Origin: Candidatus Eisenbacteria bacterium
Lineage (GTDB): Bacteria > Eisenbacteria > RBG-16-71-46 > SZUA-252
Length of the DNA stretch: 64,000 nucleotides
Assembly: GCA_005893305.1 (NCBI GenBank)
Contig: VBOZ01000009.1
Coordinates: 55,303 to 119,302, forward strand
Direction: 5' to 3'
In this document: piece by piece, positions 16,622 to 24,510 of the stretch
How the letters are laid out: each line of letters opens with the position of its first letter
How positions within the stretch are numbered: position 1 is the first letter of the stretch
Position numbers and translations under genes: made by a program
The notes under the pieces: model-generated
Seen by the model: only the letters and a program-made list of their open reading frames with translations
What the model was told of the DNA's origin: nothing
Databases searched by the model: none

Positions 16622-18820
16622 CTACAGGCTGGGCCCCGACTTCCCCGCCGATTGCTTGCCTTGAATCGGCTGGTACTTCACGCCGAGGCGATCCAAGAGG
16701 AAGAGGAGCGCGTCGGCCTGCTGCTGGTCGCGCTCGGAGAGCGCGGTTCCGATACCGTGGCCTGAGTCGTAGCTCACGCGCATCAGGACCTTGTTGGGCG
16801 ATCCGCTGGCTTGCAGCCGGGCGACCATCTTGTAGGTGTCCCACGAGGGAACGCGCGGGTCGTTCACGCCCGTGAGCGCCAGGATGGAAGGGTAGGTCTT
16901 GCCGTTCTTGACGTGGTGGTAGGGAGAGTAGCCGTACATGCCGCGGAATTGGACCGAGTCCTTCACCGTTCCAAATTCCGTCGTGTTGAACTCACCGTTG
17001 GGCGCAAGCTCGGTGCGAAGAACATCGCCGTAGCCCACGTGCGCGATCGCGGCTTCCATCACGTCCGGGTAGTGGACGACGGTTCCGTAGACGAGTAGCC
17101 CGCCCGCGCTTCCCCCTTCGATCGCGAGCCGCTCCTTCTTCGTATATCCCTCTCTGACGAGATACCGGGCGCACGCCGCAAAGTCATCCATCGAGACCTT
17201 CTTCGTTCCAAGCCGGGCGGCTTGGTGCCACTCCTCCCCGAACTCTCCCCCGCCCCGAACGCTCGCGTCGGCGTAGATGCCGCCCTGCTCGATCCAGGCC
17301 TTGAGGTCGGGTTGAAAATAGGGCTGCTCGCTGATTCCGTAGCTCCCGTAACCGTAGAGCAGCGTCGGGGACTGTCCATCGAGCTTGGCGCCCTTCTTTA
17401 TGATGATGTTGATCGGGAGCTTCGTGCCGTCGTCGGCGGGAGCGAAGACGCGGCGCACTTCGCAATCGCTGAAATCGGCGGGAGACGATTGCGCGAGCGC
17501 GGTCGGCTTCAACTGGGTGTCGTTGGGGCCGAGCCGGTAGTAGGCCGGTGGATGCGTGTAGCTCTGGCTCCGGACCAGGACGTCATCGCCCGTCGTGCGC
17601 GCCGCCTGTCCGACCAGGGAGATCTCCGACATCGTCACGAGCCCCATCGCATTCCCGGACAGATCGTACACGCGGATCTGCGTCGGTCCTCCGATCATCT
17701 CGGTGACGTAGAGCCTGGAAGCGGTCGGCGTGTATCCCTCGATCGCGTTCTCCGTCTCCGGGACCAGGACCTTGGCGGCACTGAGCGTCGGCGTCGAGAG
17801 CGGGAGGCGCAGGATCTTCCTTCGGGGTGCGCCGGCTCGGGACAGCAGATAGAGCGCGTCATCCATCCCGAACTTCCCCTGCACGATGCCGTCCTCGAAC
17901 CGCGTGACCTGGGTCCATGCCGCTCCCGGAGCGAGGAGCCAGTAAGAATGCTCGCCTCCGTCCCCATTGAACACGTCGGCGAGGATGGACCGGCCATCCG
18001 GGCTCGTGGACAGCTGGATCTCGGCGATCTTGGGGAATTCCTTCCCCAGCACGTACGGGTCCGCGCTGACCTGCGTTCCCAGCTTGTGAAAATAGATCTG
18101 CAGGTAGAACGGCAGGTCCGCCGCCGGACGCTCTCCCTCGCGCGGATACCGCGTGTAGTACACCCCGCTCCCGTCGGCGTTCCACGTCGCGCTGCCTCCC
18201 GCCGTGCCGCCGTTCACTCGGGGAATCACCTCGTCCAGGCGACGGCCCGTCGCGGTCTCGTAGAAGTAGAGCGTTCCGTCCTCGCTGCCCCCCTTGGAAA
18301 GGGAGACCGCGACGTACTTGCCATCCAGGGAAGCGGAATAGAAATCGATCGACGTTCCGCCCGTGGGGTCGATCGTGTTCGGATCCACGACCGGCCGCTC
18401 GGAGGCCACATCGCTCACCGATGTGAGGACGACCAACGACGGCTGCTGCTTCGGCGGCTGGTCCTTCATGAAAAAGTAGAGGCCGTTTTGGTACGTGACG
18501 GAGTAGTACCTGGGCGACTCGGAGTGGGTCAACGCCACGATGCGGTCCAGGATCGCCTTCCGCTCGGGGTGGCCGTCGAGCCAGGCGCGCGTGTAGGCGT
18601 TCTGGCCCTTCACCCACTTCGCCACCGGCGGATCGCTGACGTTCTCCATGTATTGGTAGTCGTCGGTGACCTTCTCGCCCCAATAGGTGTCGACCATCGG
18701 GTGCTTCGGCGCCTTGGGTGGCTCTGGACCGGCGGACTTCGCCGTACCGGCGACCGCGGAATTGAAGAGGCAAAGGAAGAGTAATGCCGAAAGCGCGGTG
18801 GACCCGAGTCGACGGGGCAT
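16622..18820 (-). CDS. Prolyl oligopeptidase family serine peptidase (S9A), exported, 732 aa
   Basis: A signal peptide (residues 1-25, FNSAVA|GTA) precedes the S9A layout: an N-terminal segment with 'HPMVDTYWGEKVTDDYQYME', a seven-bladed propeller, then an alpha/beta hydrolase. The triad is visible as Ser571 in 'EGGSAGG', Asp654 in 'GVNDPRVPSW' and His688 in 'YDSGHGIG'. Family enzymes cleave short peptides after proline. Length (about 730) is normal for the family, and export suggests periplasmic peptide turnover. It is convergent with the efflux operon, with only 31 bases between the stops. Confidence 0.93.
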   Translation of the reverse strand: MPRRLGSTALSALLFLCLFNSAVAGTAKSAGPEPPKAPKHPMVDTYWGEKVTDDYQYMENVSDPPVAKWVKGQNAYTRAWLDGHPERKAILDRIVALTHSESPRYYSVTYQNGLYFFMKDQPPKQQPSLVVLTSVSDVASERPVVDPNTIDPTGGTSIDFYSASLDGKYVAVSLSKGGSEDGTLYFYETATGRRLDEVIPRVNGGTAGGSATWNADGSGVYYTRYPREGERPAADLPFYLQIYFHKLGTQVSADPYVLGKEFPKIAEIQLSTSPDGRSILADVFNGDGGEHSYWLLAPGAAWTQVTRFEDGIVQGKFGMDDALYLLSRAGAPRRKILRLPLSTPTLSAAKVLVPETENAIEGYTPTASRLYVTEMIGGPTQIRVYDLSGNAMGLVTMSEISLVGQAARTTGDDVLVRSQSYTHPPAYYRLGPNDTQLKPTALAQSSPADFSDCEVRRVFAPADDGTKLPINIIIKKGAKLDGQSPTLLYGYGSYGISEQPYFQPDLKAWIEQGGIYADASVRGGGEFGEEWHQAARLGTKKVSMDDFAACARYLVREGYTKKERLAIEGGSAGGLLVYGTVVHYPDVMEAAIAHVGYGDVLRTELAPNGEFNTTEFGTVKDSVQFRGMYGYSPYHHVKNGKTYPSILALTGVNDPRVPSWDTYKMVARLQASGSPNKVLMRVSYDSGHGIGTALSERDQQQADALLFLLDRLGVKYQPIQGKQSAGKSGPSL

Positions 18821-18952
18821 GGCGGTTCTCCGAGGTTATGCGTGGGGGGTTCTGCTCAGGGAGGTAATGCTAGCAGACTCGGGCGGCCCCGACGGCGTTA
18901 TCTCAGCACGACCGTCCGGCGGCCGCTCTCGAAGCGAAAGGCAAAAACAGAA

Positions 18953-18980
18953 GACCCCGGCAACGCTTGTCGCCGGGGTC
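18953..18980 (-). terminator. Intrinsic terminator of the vWA gene
   Basis: On the minus strand the stem GACCCCGGC/GCCGGGGTC, extended inwards by three weaker pairs, closes an AAGC loop and is followed by TTCTGTTTTTG. It starts 25 bases after the stop of the von Willebrand A gene. Confidence 0.75.
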
Positions 18981-19004
18981 CCTTGCAGCCTATGTGCTAT
19001 CGCG

Positions 19005-19796
19005 TTAGTTCACGCGGCGCAAACGCGGCTGGAAGTCGACGTTGTCCTTGACCCACGAGAAGAACCTCTGCTGCTCGGCCGGCGATCTGCCCGGAACGAG
19101 CGTCTTCGGGCTGTTCCATTCGGTCATCACGATCGCGTCCTGCGTCCAGACCTTGACGCGCTTGCGCGGCACTTCGTCCCGCCAGCTCTTCGCCGTGACC
19201 GCGTCCGTGTAGAGGACGCGGAGCGTGATATTTCGGGAGAGGTTCTCGAGCGGCTTGAGCTTGATGCTCCGGAACTTCGCCGACCGGCTCATCCCGCCCA
19301 GGTCGGGCTGGCCGTCGGTGATCAATACGATCGATATCGGCTTCAGGATGAGCTTCTTCGCGTCGACCATCTCGGCGACCTGCGCGAAGTAGGCGTTGAA
19401 ATCCGTGAACGGATTCTCCTGCTTCCTCGGGAAGAGGACTCGCAGCTGCGCGTCGATCTCCTCGATGCTGCGGTCCTGGAATGTCTGGATCGGGAAGAGG
19501 GTCTTCGCTTCGCCCTTCGTCACGCCGCCGATCGATCCGACGAACAGGGCATTCGGAATCTCCATGCCGCCGAGCCCGTTCAGGTGCGCGTGGATGTAAT
19601 GCGCGAGGAATTCGATCGAGTTATCGAAATTCTTGCTGCTCATGAATGAGCCGCTGATGTCGACCCCGATGAACATGACGAGCCGGCCGGCCTTCGGGGC
19701 GTCCGCCGCGTCCTTGATGCCGGCGGGGACGTCCGCCGCCAAGCACGCCGGCGCCAGAAGCATCGCGATGAGAACCGCTATGGATACGCCGCGCAT
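19005..19796 (-). CDS. Exported von Willebrand factor A domain protein, 263 aa
   Basis: A signal peptide (about 21 residues, ending ACLA|AD) leads to a vWA domain. The metal-ion-dependent adhesion site is intact: D46-x-S48-x-S50 in 'FIGVDISGSF' and the later Asp in 'VLITDGQPDLGG'. Such domains bind ligands through Mg2+ and often scaffold complexes. No other domain is present. ATG 19796 begins one base after the stop of the preceding membrane-protein gene, so the two are coupled and probably act together. An ATG at 19853 would add a basic stretch lacking a signal. Confidence 0.8.
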   Translation of the reverse strand: MRGVSIAVLIAMLLAPACLAADVPAGIKDAADAPKAGRLVMFIGVDISGSFMSSKNFDNSIEFLAHYIHAHLNGLGGMEIPNALFVGSIGGVTKGEAKTLFPIQTFQDRSIEEIDAQLRVLFPRKQENPFTDFNAYFAQVAEMVDAKKLILKPISIVLITDGQPDLGGMSRSAKFRSIKLKPLENLSRNITLRVLYTDAVTAKSWRDEVPRKRVKVWTQDAIVMTEWNSPKTLVPGRSPAEQQRFFSWVKDNVDFQPRLRRVN

Positions 19797-19797
19797 G

Positions 19798-20994
19798 TCA
19801 GGCCGCCTTCCTGGGGCGCGCGGTGCTGAGCTCCACGGCCAGGGATCGCGCATCCTTGAAGTCCTGAACGGAATGGAGCGGCAGCTCGAGGAGATGTCGA
19901 TTGCCGACGAGGAGCGTGACGAAGTTGATCGCGGCCGCGACGACCTGCATCGGCGGCACGAGGAACGCGTCCAGGAGGCGCTGCCCTTCCGCGCCGACCC
20001 ACTGGAATTCCTTCTGGAGCTGCCCCGTGAAGGTCTCGGAGAAGAACCTGAACCCGGGCTGAGCCTGGCCGACGATGTCCCGGTTCCCGACTCCCTGGCC
20101 CTGAATGATCGCCATCATGGTCGGGGTCCCGGCGGAGGCGAACAGGAACCAGGTCAAGCTGCGGAGGCCGAGCCAGGTGACGCCCGCGATCCCCAGCGTG
20201 CCGGCGATCCCGAGGTCGAAGTTCCCGTTGGCGTGCTGGGCGAACCAGGGCACCAGGGCGTCGACGAATTCCCGATACAGGAAAACAACCTCGACGAACA
20301 TGGCGACCAGCTCGACGATGCCGATCTTGATGATCGTGGGCCAATCACGGCTTCGGAGCGCCGCTGCCCACGTCGATAGCACCGCGTAGCTCCCGAGCAC
20401 GATGAACAACATGAAGAGGAAGAGCGGGATCCGCACCGCGGTCTCGGTCATCTCCGTTCCCGCGAGATTCGAGAGCGTATCGATGACGAGGGACGTCATC
20501 ACGTAGGTGAAGATCGTCGCTTCGAACACGCACCAGAAGAAGGTCATCGCCACCGCGATCCAGGGAACGCCCGGATTGAGCACGTTGCTGCCGACGCTCC
20601 GGATCATGCGGATGGGCAACGCGATGATCTCCTGGATGATTGCCCAGGTGCCGACCAGGAGAACTTGAACCAGGCCCAACACCGAGACGACCAGCTGCAT
20701 CAGGTAGCGGAACACGCCACCCCAGAAGGTGAAGATGGCCCGCGCCAGATCCCACCACGTGACGAGAAGGAGGCTGACGAAGGTACGCCGCTTGTGGCGC
20801 ACGATGATTGTGGGTAGGCTGAGGACACTGGTCCAGTAGCCCAGGACGATAGCGCCGAGCGGCATGAGGAGAAAGATCCGCTTCAACACCTGAAGCCAGA
20901 GCGGGTCGCCGGCTCCCCAGGCGAAGAGAAACGCGATCTTCACCGGCTGCCAAAGCGCGATGGTCTCGATCCAGAATTGTGTCTCTAGGCTCAT
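19798..20994 (-). CDS. Polytopic membrane protein of unknown function, paired with vWA protein, 398 aa
   Basis: About six hydrophobic segments are visible, among them 'IFLLMPLGAIVLGYWTSVL', 'VVSVLGLVQVLLVGTWAII', 'WIAVAMTFFWCVFEATIFTY', 'FLFMLFIVLGSYAVLSTWAA' and 'IKIGIVELVAMFVEVVFLY'. The C-terminal 90 residues are mostly soluble ('FFSETFTGQLQKEFQWVG'). I do not recognise the family. The stop codon is one base from the start of the exported vWA gene, which suggests a two-component membrane/periplasm unit. ATG 20994 follows AGGAAATTCC, a moderate ribosome-binding site. Confidence 0.7.
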   Translation of the reverse strand: MSLETQFWIETIALWQPVKIAFLFAWGAGDPLWLQVLKRIFLLMPLGAIVLGYWTSVLSLPTIIVRHKRRTFVSLLLVTWWDLARAIFTFWGGVFRYLMQLVVSVLGLVQVLLVGTWAIIQEIIALPIRMIRSVGSNVLNPGVPWIAVAMTFFWCVFEATIFTYVMTSLVIDTLSNLAGTEMTETAVRIPLFLFMLFIVLGSYAVLSTWAAALRSRDWPTIIKIGIVELVAMFVEVVFLYREFVDALVPWFAQHANGNFDLGIAGTLGIAGVTWLGLRSLTWFLFASAGTPTMMAIIQGQGVGNRDIVGQAQPGFRFFSETFTGQLQKEFQWVGAEGQRLLDAFLVPPMQVVAAAINFVTLLVGNRHLLELPLHSVQDFKDARSLAVELSTARPRKAA

Positions 20995-21205
20995 GGAATT
21001 TCCTTTCCGGTAAGGGCCCCCGATACCTTGGCCTTATCGGCGAGGCGCGGCAGTCTCTTTAGCGTTCCGCCGTCCGATTTAGAACGCCGGTTCCGCGGCC
21101 CCGGTACGTTACTTGCGCCTTTTTGTCGCGACTTTGGTGGTCCAGGAAGGTTCCGAAGCCGCCAACCGACTCGAAATCCGTCGGGTGGCCACTCAGGGGG
21201 GAATC

Positions 21206-21814
21206 ATGAAAAAGGCAATCATCGTTCTAGCCGTCTTCGTGTTTTGCATCGCGTCTTCGCAGAATGCATCGGCCACTCCGGCCAAGACGACCAAACCGGC
21301 CAAGGCCGCCAAGCCGGCCAAGGTCCACAGGGAATCCAATTCTTCGGGCCTTGGATTGACCGCGCTCGGCGTGGAAGCCGGCCTGGTCGACCCCGAAGCG
21401 GCCGGCAGCACGATCGGCTTCGGCGCGTTCGCAAACCTCGGGAACATCGCGCGCGACGTCCGGCTCTCCTCGCACCTGGGATATTGGTCCAAGTCGGAGA
21501 ACGCGTTCGGCGCGGAAGCTTCGATCCGGGACATCTCCCTCGGCGCGCGGGCCAAGTACATGTTCCACGTTTCCTCGCCGAAGCTGCAGCCCTACGTGGG
21601 TACGGGCCTCGGGCTCCACTTCTTCCACATGAAGGCGGGGATCCCTGGTTTCACGGTCGAGGATACGGTGACGAAGCTTGGCTGGGATCTGGGCGGCGGC
21701 GTGCTCACGCCGGTGAGCCCGAAGGCCGACTTGTTCGGTGACATGTGGTACACCGTCGCCGACATCAATGAGTTCACGATGAAGGTCGGGCTGGCGTTCC
21801 GGATGAATCGGTAG
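21206..21814 (+). CDS. Outer-membrane beta-barrel protein, 202 aa
   Basis: The signal peptide (MKKAIIVLAVFVFCIASSQN) is followed by a short Lys/Ala/Pro-rich linker (TKPAKAAKPAKVH) and a barrel with strands such as 'GSTIGFGAFANLGNIARDVR', 'LGARAKYMFHVSSPKLQPYV' and 'GTGLGLHFFHMKAG', ending in '...MKVGLAFRMNR'. This is an OmpW/OprF-like eight-strand pattern with an unusual basic terminus. Function unknown. ATG 21206 follows a GGGGG ribosome-binding site; an upstream in-frame ATG at 21113 is rejected because it would bury the signal peptide. Confidence 0.78.
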   Translation: MKKAIIVLAVFVFCIASSQNASATPAKTTKPAKAAKPAKVHRESNSSGLGLTALGVEAGLVDPEAAGSTIGFGAFANLGNIARDVRLSSHLGYWSKSENAFGAEASIRDISLGARAKYMFHVSSPKLQPYVGTGLGLHFFHMKAGIPGFTVEDTVTKLGWDLGGGVLTPVSPKADLFGDMWYTVADINEFTMKVGLAFRMNR

Positions 21815-21857
21815 GGCGCCTCGCGGCAAGGCAAGACCTGACACTCGCAAATGAGGG

Positions 21858-21895
21858 ACCCCGGTGGCAGCAAGCCGCCGGGGTTTCCCCTTTCT
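21858..21895. terminator. Intrinsic terminator between convergent barrel genes
   Basis: The arms ACCCCGGTGGC (21858-21868) and GCCGCCGGGGT (21874-21884) form an 11-bp stem with one G-U pair and an AGCAA loop, followed on the plus strand by TTTCCCCTTTCT. It sits 43 bases after the plus-strand stop and just before the minus-strand stop, so it may serve both. Confidence 0.7.
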
Positions 21896-21900
21896 GACGG

Positions 21901-23853
21901 CTAGAGGGGCCGGGCCGCGCCCGAGGGTGCGTGGCCGAAGTAGATCGTGAGCCCAGCCTTGCTCATGAATCCGCTCCAGTCGATCTGTGACTTGGAGCCG
22001 TCGGCATTGTGGAGCGTGGCGCCCGCAAGCTCGACGTCCGTGGTCTTCGCGCGGCGGTAGCCCGCCCCAATTTCGGCGTGAAGCCGGTGCGTCAGTGGGA
22101 TGTCGGCGACCCCGAGGGCGTGGAAGCCCAGGCCCGATCCATTCAATTCGGAGCTGTAGGCCTGGCCGGAGCCGGTCGCTGTCGCCTTCCCGCTGGAGAC
22201 GTAGTAGCCCCCGCCGGCTCCCACCCCGAGTCCTAGCCGGTCACTGACGGGGAAAATGTAGCTTACCGTGCCGGTTATCGCCGTGGCGGGAACGCTCAAT
22301 TCCCCGCCGTACGGAGTCCCCGCGAATACGGCCGACCCCGTGGTCTTGGCAAGCAATCGCGACCCGTCGAATGACAGCAAGATCCGCTCTGATGGCCAGA
22401 GGCGAAGGCCGAGGCCATATCCCCCGCCACCCTTGATATCGTCGGTCTCCGCTGTGCCACCCGGGAAGAAGTTGCCAGGGCTCGCGATCGCCTCGTTCAC
22501 GTCGGACATGGAATACGTTTGGTAGCCTCCGAACGTCGCCAGTCCGACGCGCGCCGGCCCCCTCGATGAAGGCTCCCCTGTCGGTCGAATCTTCTGTCTG
22601 AGCCGGATCGGATCCGCGTAGACCGTGAGCCCGTCCCGATCGATCGTCGTTAGGAAGTCCGACTGAGGCACGGTCGCTCGGTCGAAGCGGACCCCAGCCG
22701 CGTCCCCCCAGTTCAACCCCAATCCCCAACCGGAGGTGCGGCCATGAATCGCGTTCTCCGGGTCGTCCACGCGGCCGCGCCGGATCGAAACGCTGTTCGC
22801 GATCGCGAGCTCCCACCCGGTACGGACCACCCTCGTCCTTTCCATGCGTGATCCGGTGCCAAGATCGTGCACTGTGGGGACCATTCGGTCCCAAGCTTTG
22901 CTCCATGAAATCAGGGGCGTCACGAAATCGAGTGCCCACCCAAACACTCCCGCCCGAAGGTGGCGGCGCAGCTCCCCCGGAAGGTCCAAGGCCATACGAG
23001 ATGCCCATCCGCGCCGCGAGATCCTCGCCACCGGATCGGCCTGGGTTGGATCGCTGTAGGAAATCCTCGCGTCGTTATAGTTTTGCGTCGATCTGCCGTG
23101 GGTCACGTCCACTCTGACGGCAGCGATCCGATCTACCCCCGGGATGATGCCCGGATAGTCGATCGAGTTGTAAGGGGTGGCTCGGAAGAGGACTCCCGAG
23201 TCGTAGGTCGTTACCTTCGCGCGCGCGTCGCGACCGTCGAGCGTGACCGAAGCCGGTGCGAGAAAGACATCCGTGGTCTTCGTGGTCCGACCGATGGAAA
23301 CGTCGCCGTATCGGGTAATGGAGCTGAAGCCCGGAATTCCAAAGGCCAGCCCGACAGTCCGCGCCATTTCGAGTGGGCTCAAGCCGATCCCGAACGATTC
23401 GATGTCTTCGTAGGACGTGAACGTTCCGATCGGATTCCCATCCACGTCGGTCGCCTCGCTGGTGCCGTAATTGAGTCGCTGGCTACCGACGCCACCAAGA
23501 GGCTTTCCGGCGAGGGAGATCGTCACGCCGCCGTACCCCACGAGTAGTCGCTTCGTCTTGAAGGACACCTTGGGAGAGAGGTCCGGAACCAAGTGCGTGC
23601 GGCCCCGCTCATAGCGGATGCCGTGTTGGTAGGGGAGGAGAGCGGGGTTCGCCCAGTAGTTCGGGTCCCCTCCCCAGATGACCGCGGTCGAAGCGCCGCC
23701 CATCGCCGATGCGCGGATGGAGGGATCGATCAGGAGCGATTGCGCGCCGCTCTCGGACTGTGCGGAGGCGCGCCTTGGTGATCCGCCGATCGAGAACAGC
23801 ATGAATGCGGCGGTGCAGACGGTGATCGCCGATCGCATCGCTGAAGCGGTCAA
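21901..23853 (-). CDS. Large outer-membrane beta-barrel, PorV/FadL-like, 650 aa
   Basis: After a signal peptide ending near 'RRASAQ' comes 'LIDPSIRASAMGGASTAVIW' and 'GDPNYWANPALLPYQHG', the N-terminal signature of PorV/PorQ and FadL-like barrels ('R..AMGGA...' then 'NPA'). The rest is strand-rich ('YGLGLRLWPSERILLSFDGS', 'GVGAGGGYYVSSGKATATGS') and ends in 'FMSKAGLTIYFGHAPSGAAR'. PorV-type proteins shuttle cargo in type IX secretion, but this one is longer than PorV and the role is not proven. The TTG start at 23853 is preferred because AGAGGGG precedes it; an ATG at 23838 is the alternative. It is 12 bases downstream of the FlgD-domain lipoprotein. Confidence 0.7.
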   Translation of the reverse strand: MTASAMRSAITVCTAAFMLFSIGGSPRRASAQSESGAQSLLIDPSIRASAMGGASTAVIWGGDPNYWANPALLPYQHGIRYERGRTHLVPDLSPKVSFKTKRLLVGYGGVTISLAGKPLGGVGSQRLNYGTSEATDVDGNPIGTFTSYEDIESFGIGLSPLEMARTVGLAFGIPGFSSITRYGDVSIGRTTKTTDVFLAPASVTLDGRDARAKVTTYDSGVLFRATPYNSIDYPGIIPGVDRIAAVRVDVTHGRSTQNYNDARISYSDPTQADPVARISRRGWASRMALDLPGELRRHLRAGVFGWALDFVTPLISWSKAWDRMVPTVHDLGTGSRMERTRVVRTGWELAIANSVSIRRGRVDDPENAIHGRTSGWGLGLNWGDAAGVRFDRATVPQSDFLTTIDRDGLTVYADPIRLRQKIRPTGEPSSRGPARVGLATFGGYQTYSMSDVNEAIASPGNFFPGGTAETDDIKGGGGYGLGLRLWPSERILLSFDGSRLLAKTTGSAVFAGTPYGGELSVPATAITGTVSYIFPVSDRLGLGVGAGGGYYVSSGKATATGSGQAYSSELNGSGLGFHALGVADIPLTHRLHAEIGAGYRRAKTTDVELAGATLHNADGSKSQIDWSGFMSKAGLTIYFGHAPSGAARPL

Positions 23854-23865
23854 GTCATTGCCCCT

Positions 23866-24252
23866 CTACCGTGCGAGTACCAATCTCCCCACGATCACTT
23901 CTCCACCTGGCATCACGAGCTGGTAAACGTAGACCGAGCTCCCGACCGGGAATCCGGCGTTGTTTCGGCCATCCCATGTCAGCTCTTGCGTGCCAGCCCC
24001 AAGGGTCACTGTGATGACTCGAACGACGTGACCTTCCATGTTAAAAATCCGCAGCGTCAGGGAGCCAGGATCCGGCAGCACAACTGGAAGGCTCAAGGAG
24101 ACATCGGGAGTGACGGGAGCTGGGGCCTTGTCGACTTCGGAAGTGCTGGGGGATGGTTTTGTAATGTCGCCGGCGCCACAACCGGCCTGGAAGAGGACTA
24201 TCGGAGCCAATAACGCAAGCGCTCGGCATAAGCCAGCGCAGGTGGCACGCAC
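23866..24252 (-). CDS. Small lipoprotein consisting of a FlgD-like Ig domain, 128 aa
   Basis: A lipobox 'LFQAGC' is followed by a Pro/Ser linker and one C-terminal domain: 'LTLRIFNMEGHVVRVITVTL', 'GAGTQELTWDGRNNAGFPVG', 'SSVYVYQLVMPGGEVIVGRL'. This is the FlgD/T9SS type A-like sandwich that elsewhere in the window is the tail of large secreted proteins. Here it is the whole mature protein. GTG 24252 has GGGGGG five bases upstream. It forms an operon with the PorV/FadL-like barrel 12 bases downstream. Confidence 0.72.
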   Translation of the reverse strand: MRATCAGLCRALALLAPIVLFQAGCGAGDITKPSPSTSEVDKAPAPVTPDVSLSLPVVLPDPGSLTLRIFNMEGHVVRVITVTLGAGTQELTWDGRNNAGFPVGSSVYVYQLVMPGGEVIVGRLVLAR

Positions 24253-24441
24253 GGAGCCCCCCTTCCAACGACACCAGACGGTCAACGTAGAGTGTACATC
24301 CGGGGTCTCCCCCTCAGCAATGACCTGTTCCGCTGTCGCCCCGCTGGGGGTAGAATGGGGGTTCAGGGAGCCATCCCGCTTGCTCCCTCGCCACTCGATT
24401 CTCTACCCTGTCGTCGCCCGAAGGTCACATAGGGAGCCACC

Positions 24442-24480
24442 ATGCTGCGTCGTTTGACAATTCGGAATCGGTCGTTCTAG
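24442..24480 (+). CDS. Possible 12-codon leader ORF in frame with rho
   Basis: ATG 24442 has a good ribosome-binding site (GGGAG, six bases upstream) and reads MLRRLTIRNRSF then TAG. It is in the same frame as the rho reading frame, and the TAG stands 30 bases before the only available rho start (GTG 24511). It could be a leader peptide, like the small ORF before E. coli rho, or the true rho start interrupted by an amber codon. Confidence 0.4.
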   Translation: MLRRLTIRNRSF

Positions 24481-24510
24481 GAGTCCAGCGGCCAAGCTAC
24501 CCCGCGCCCC

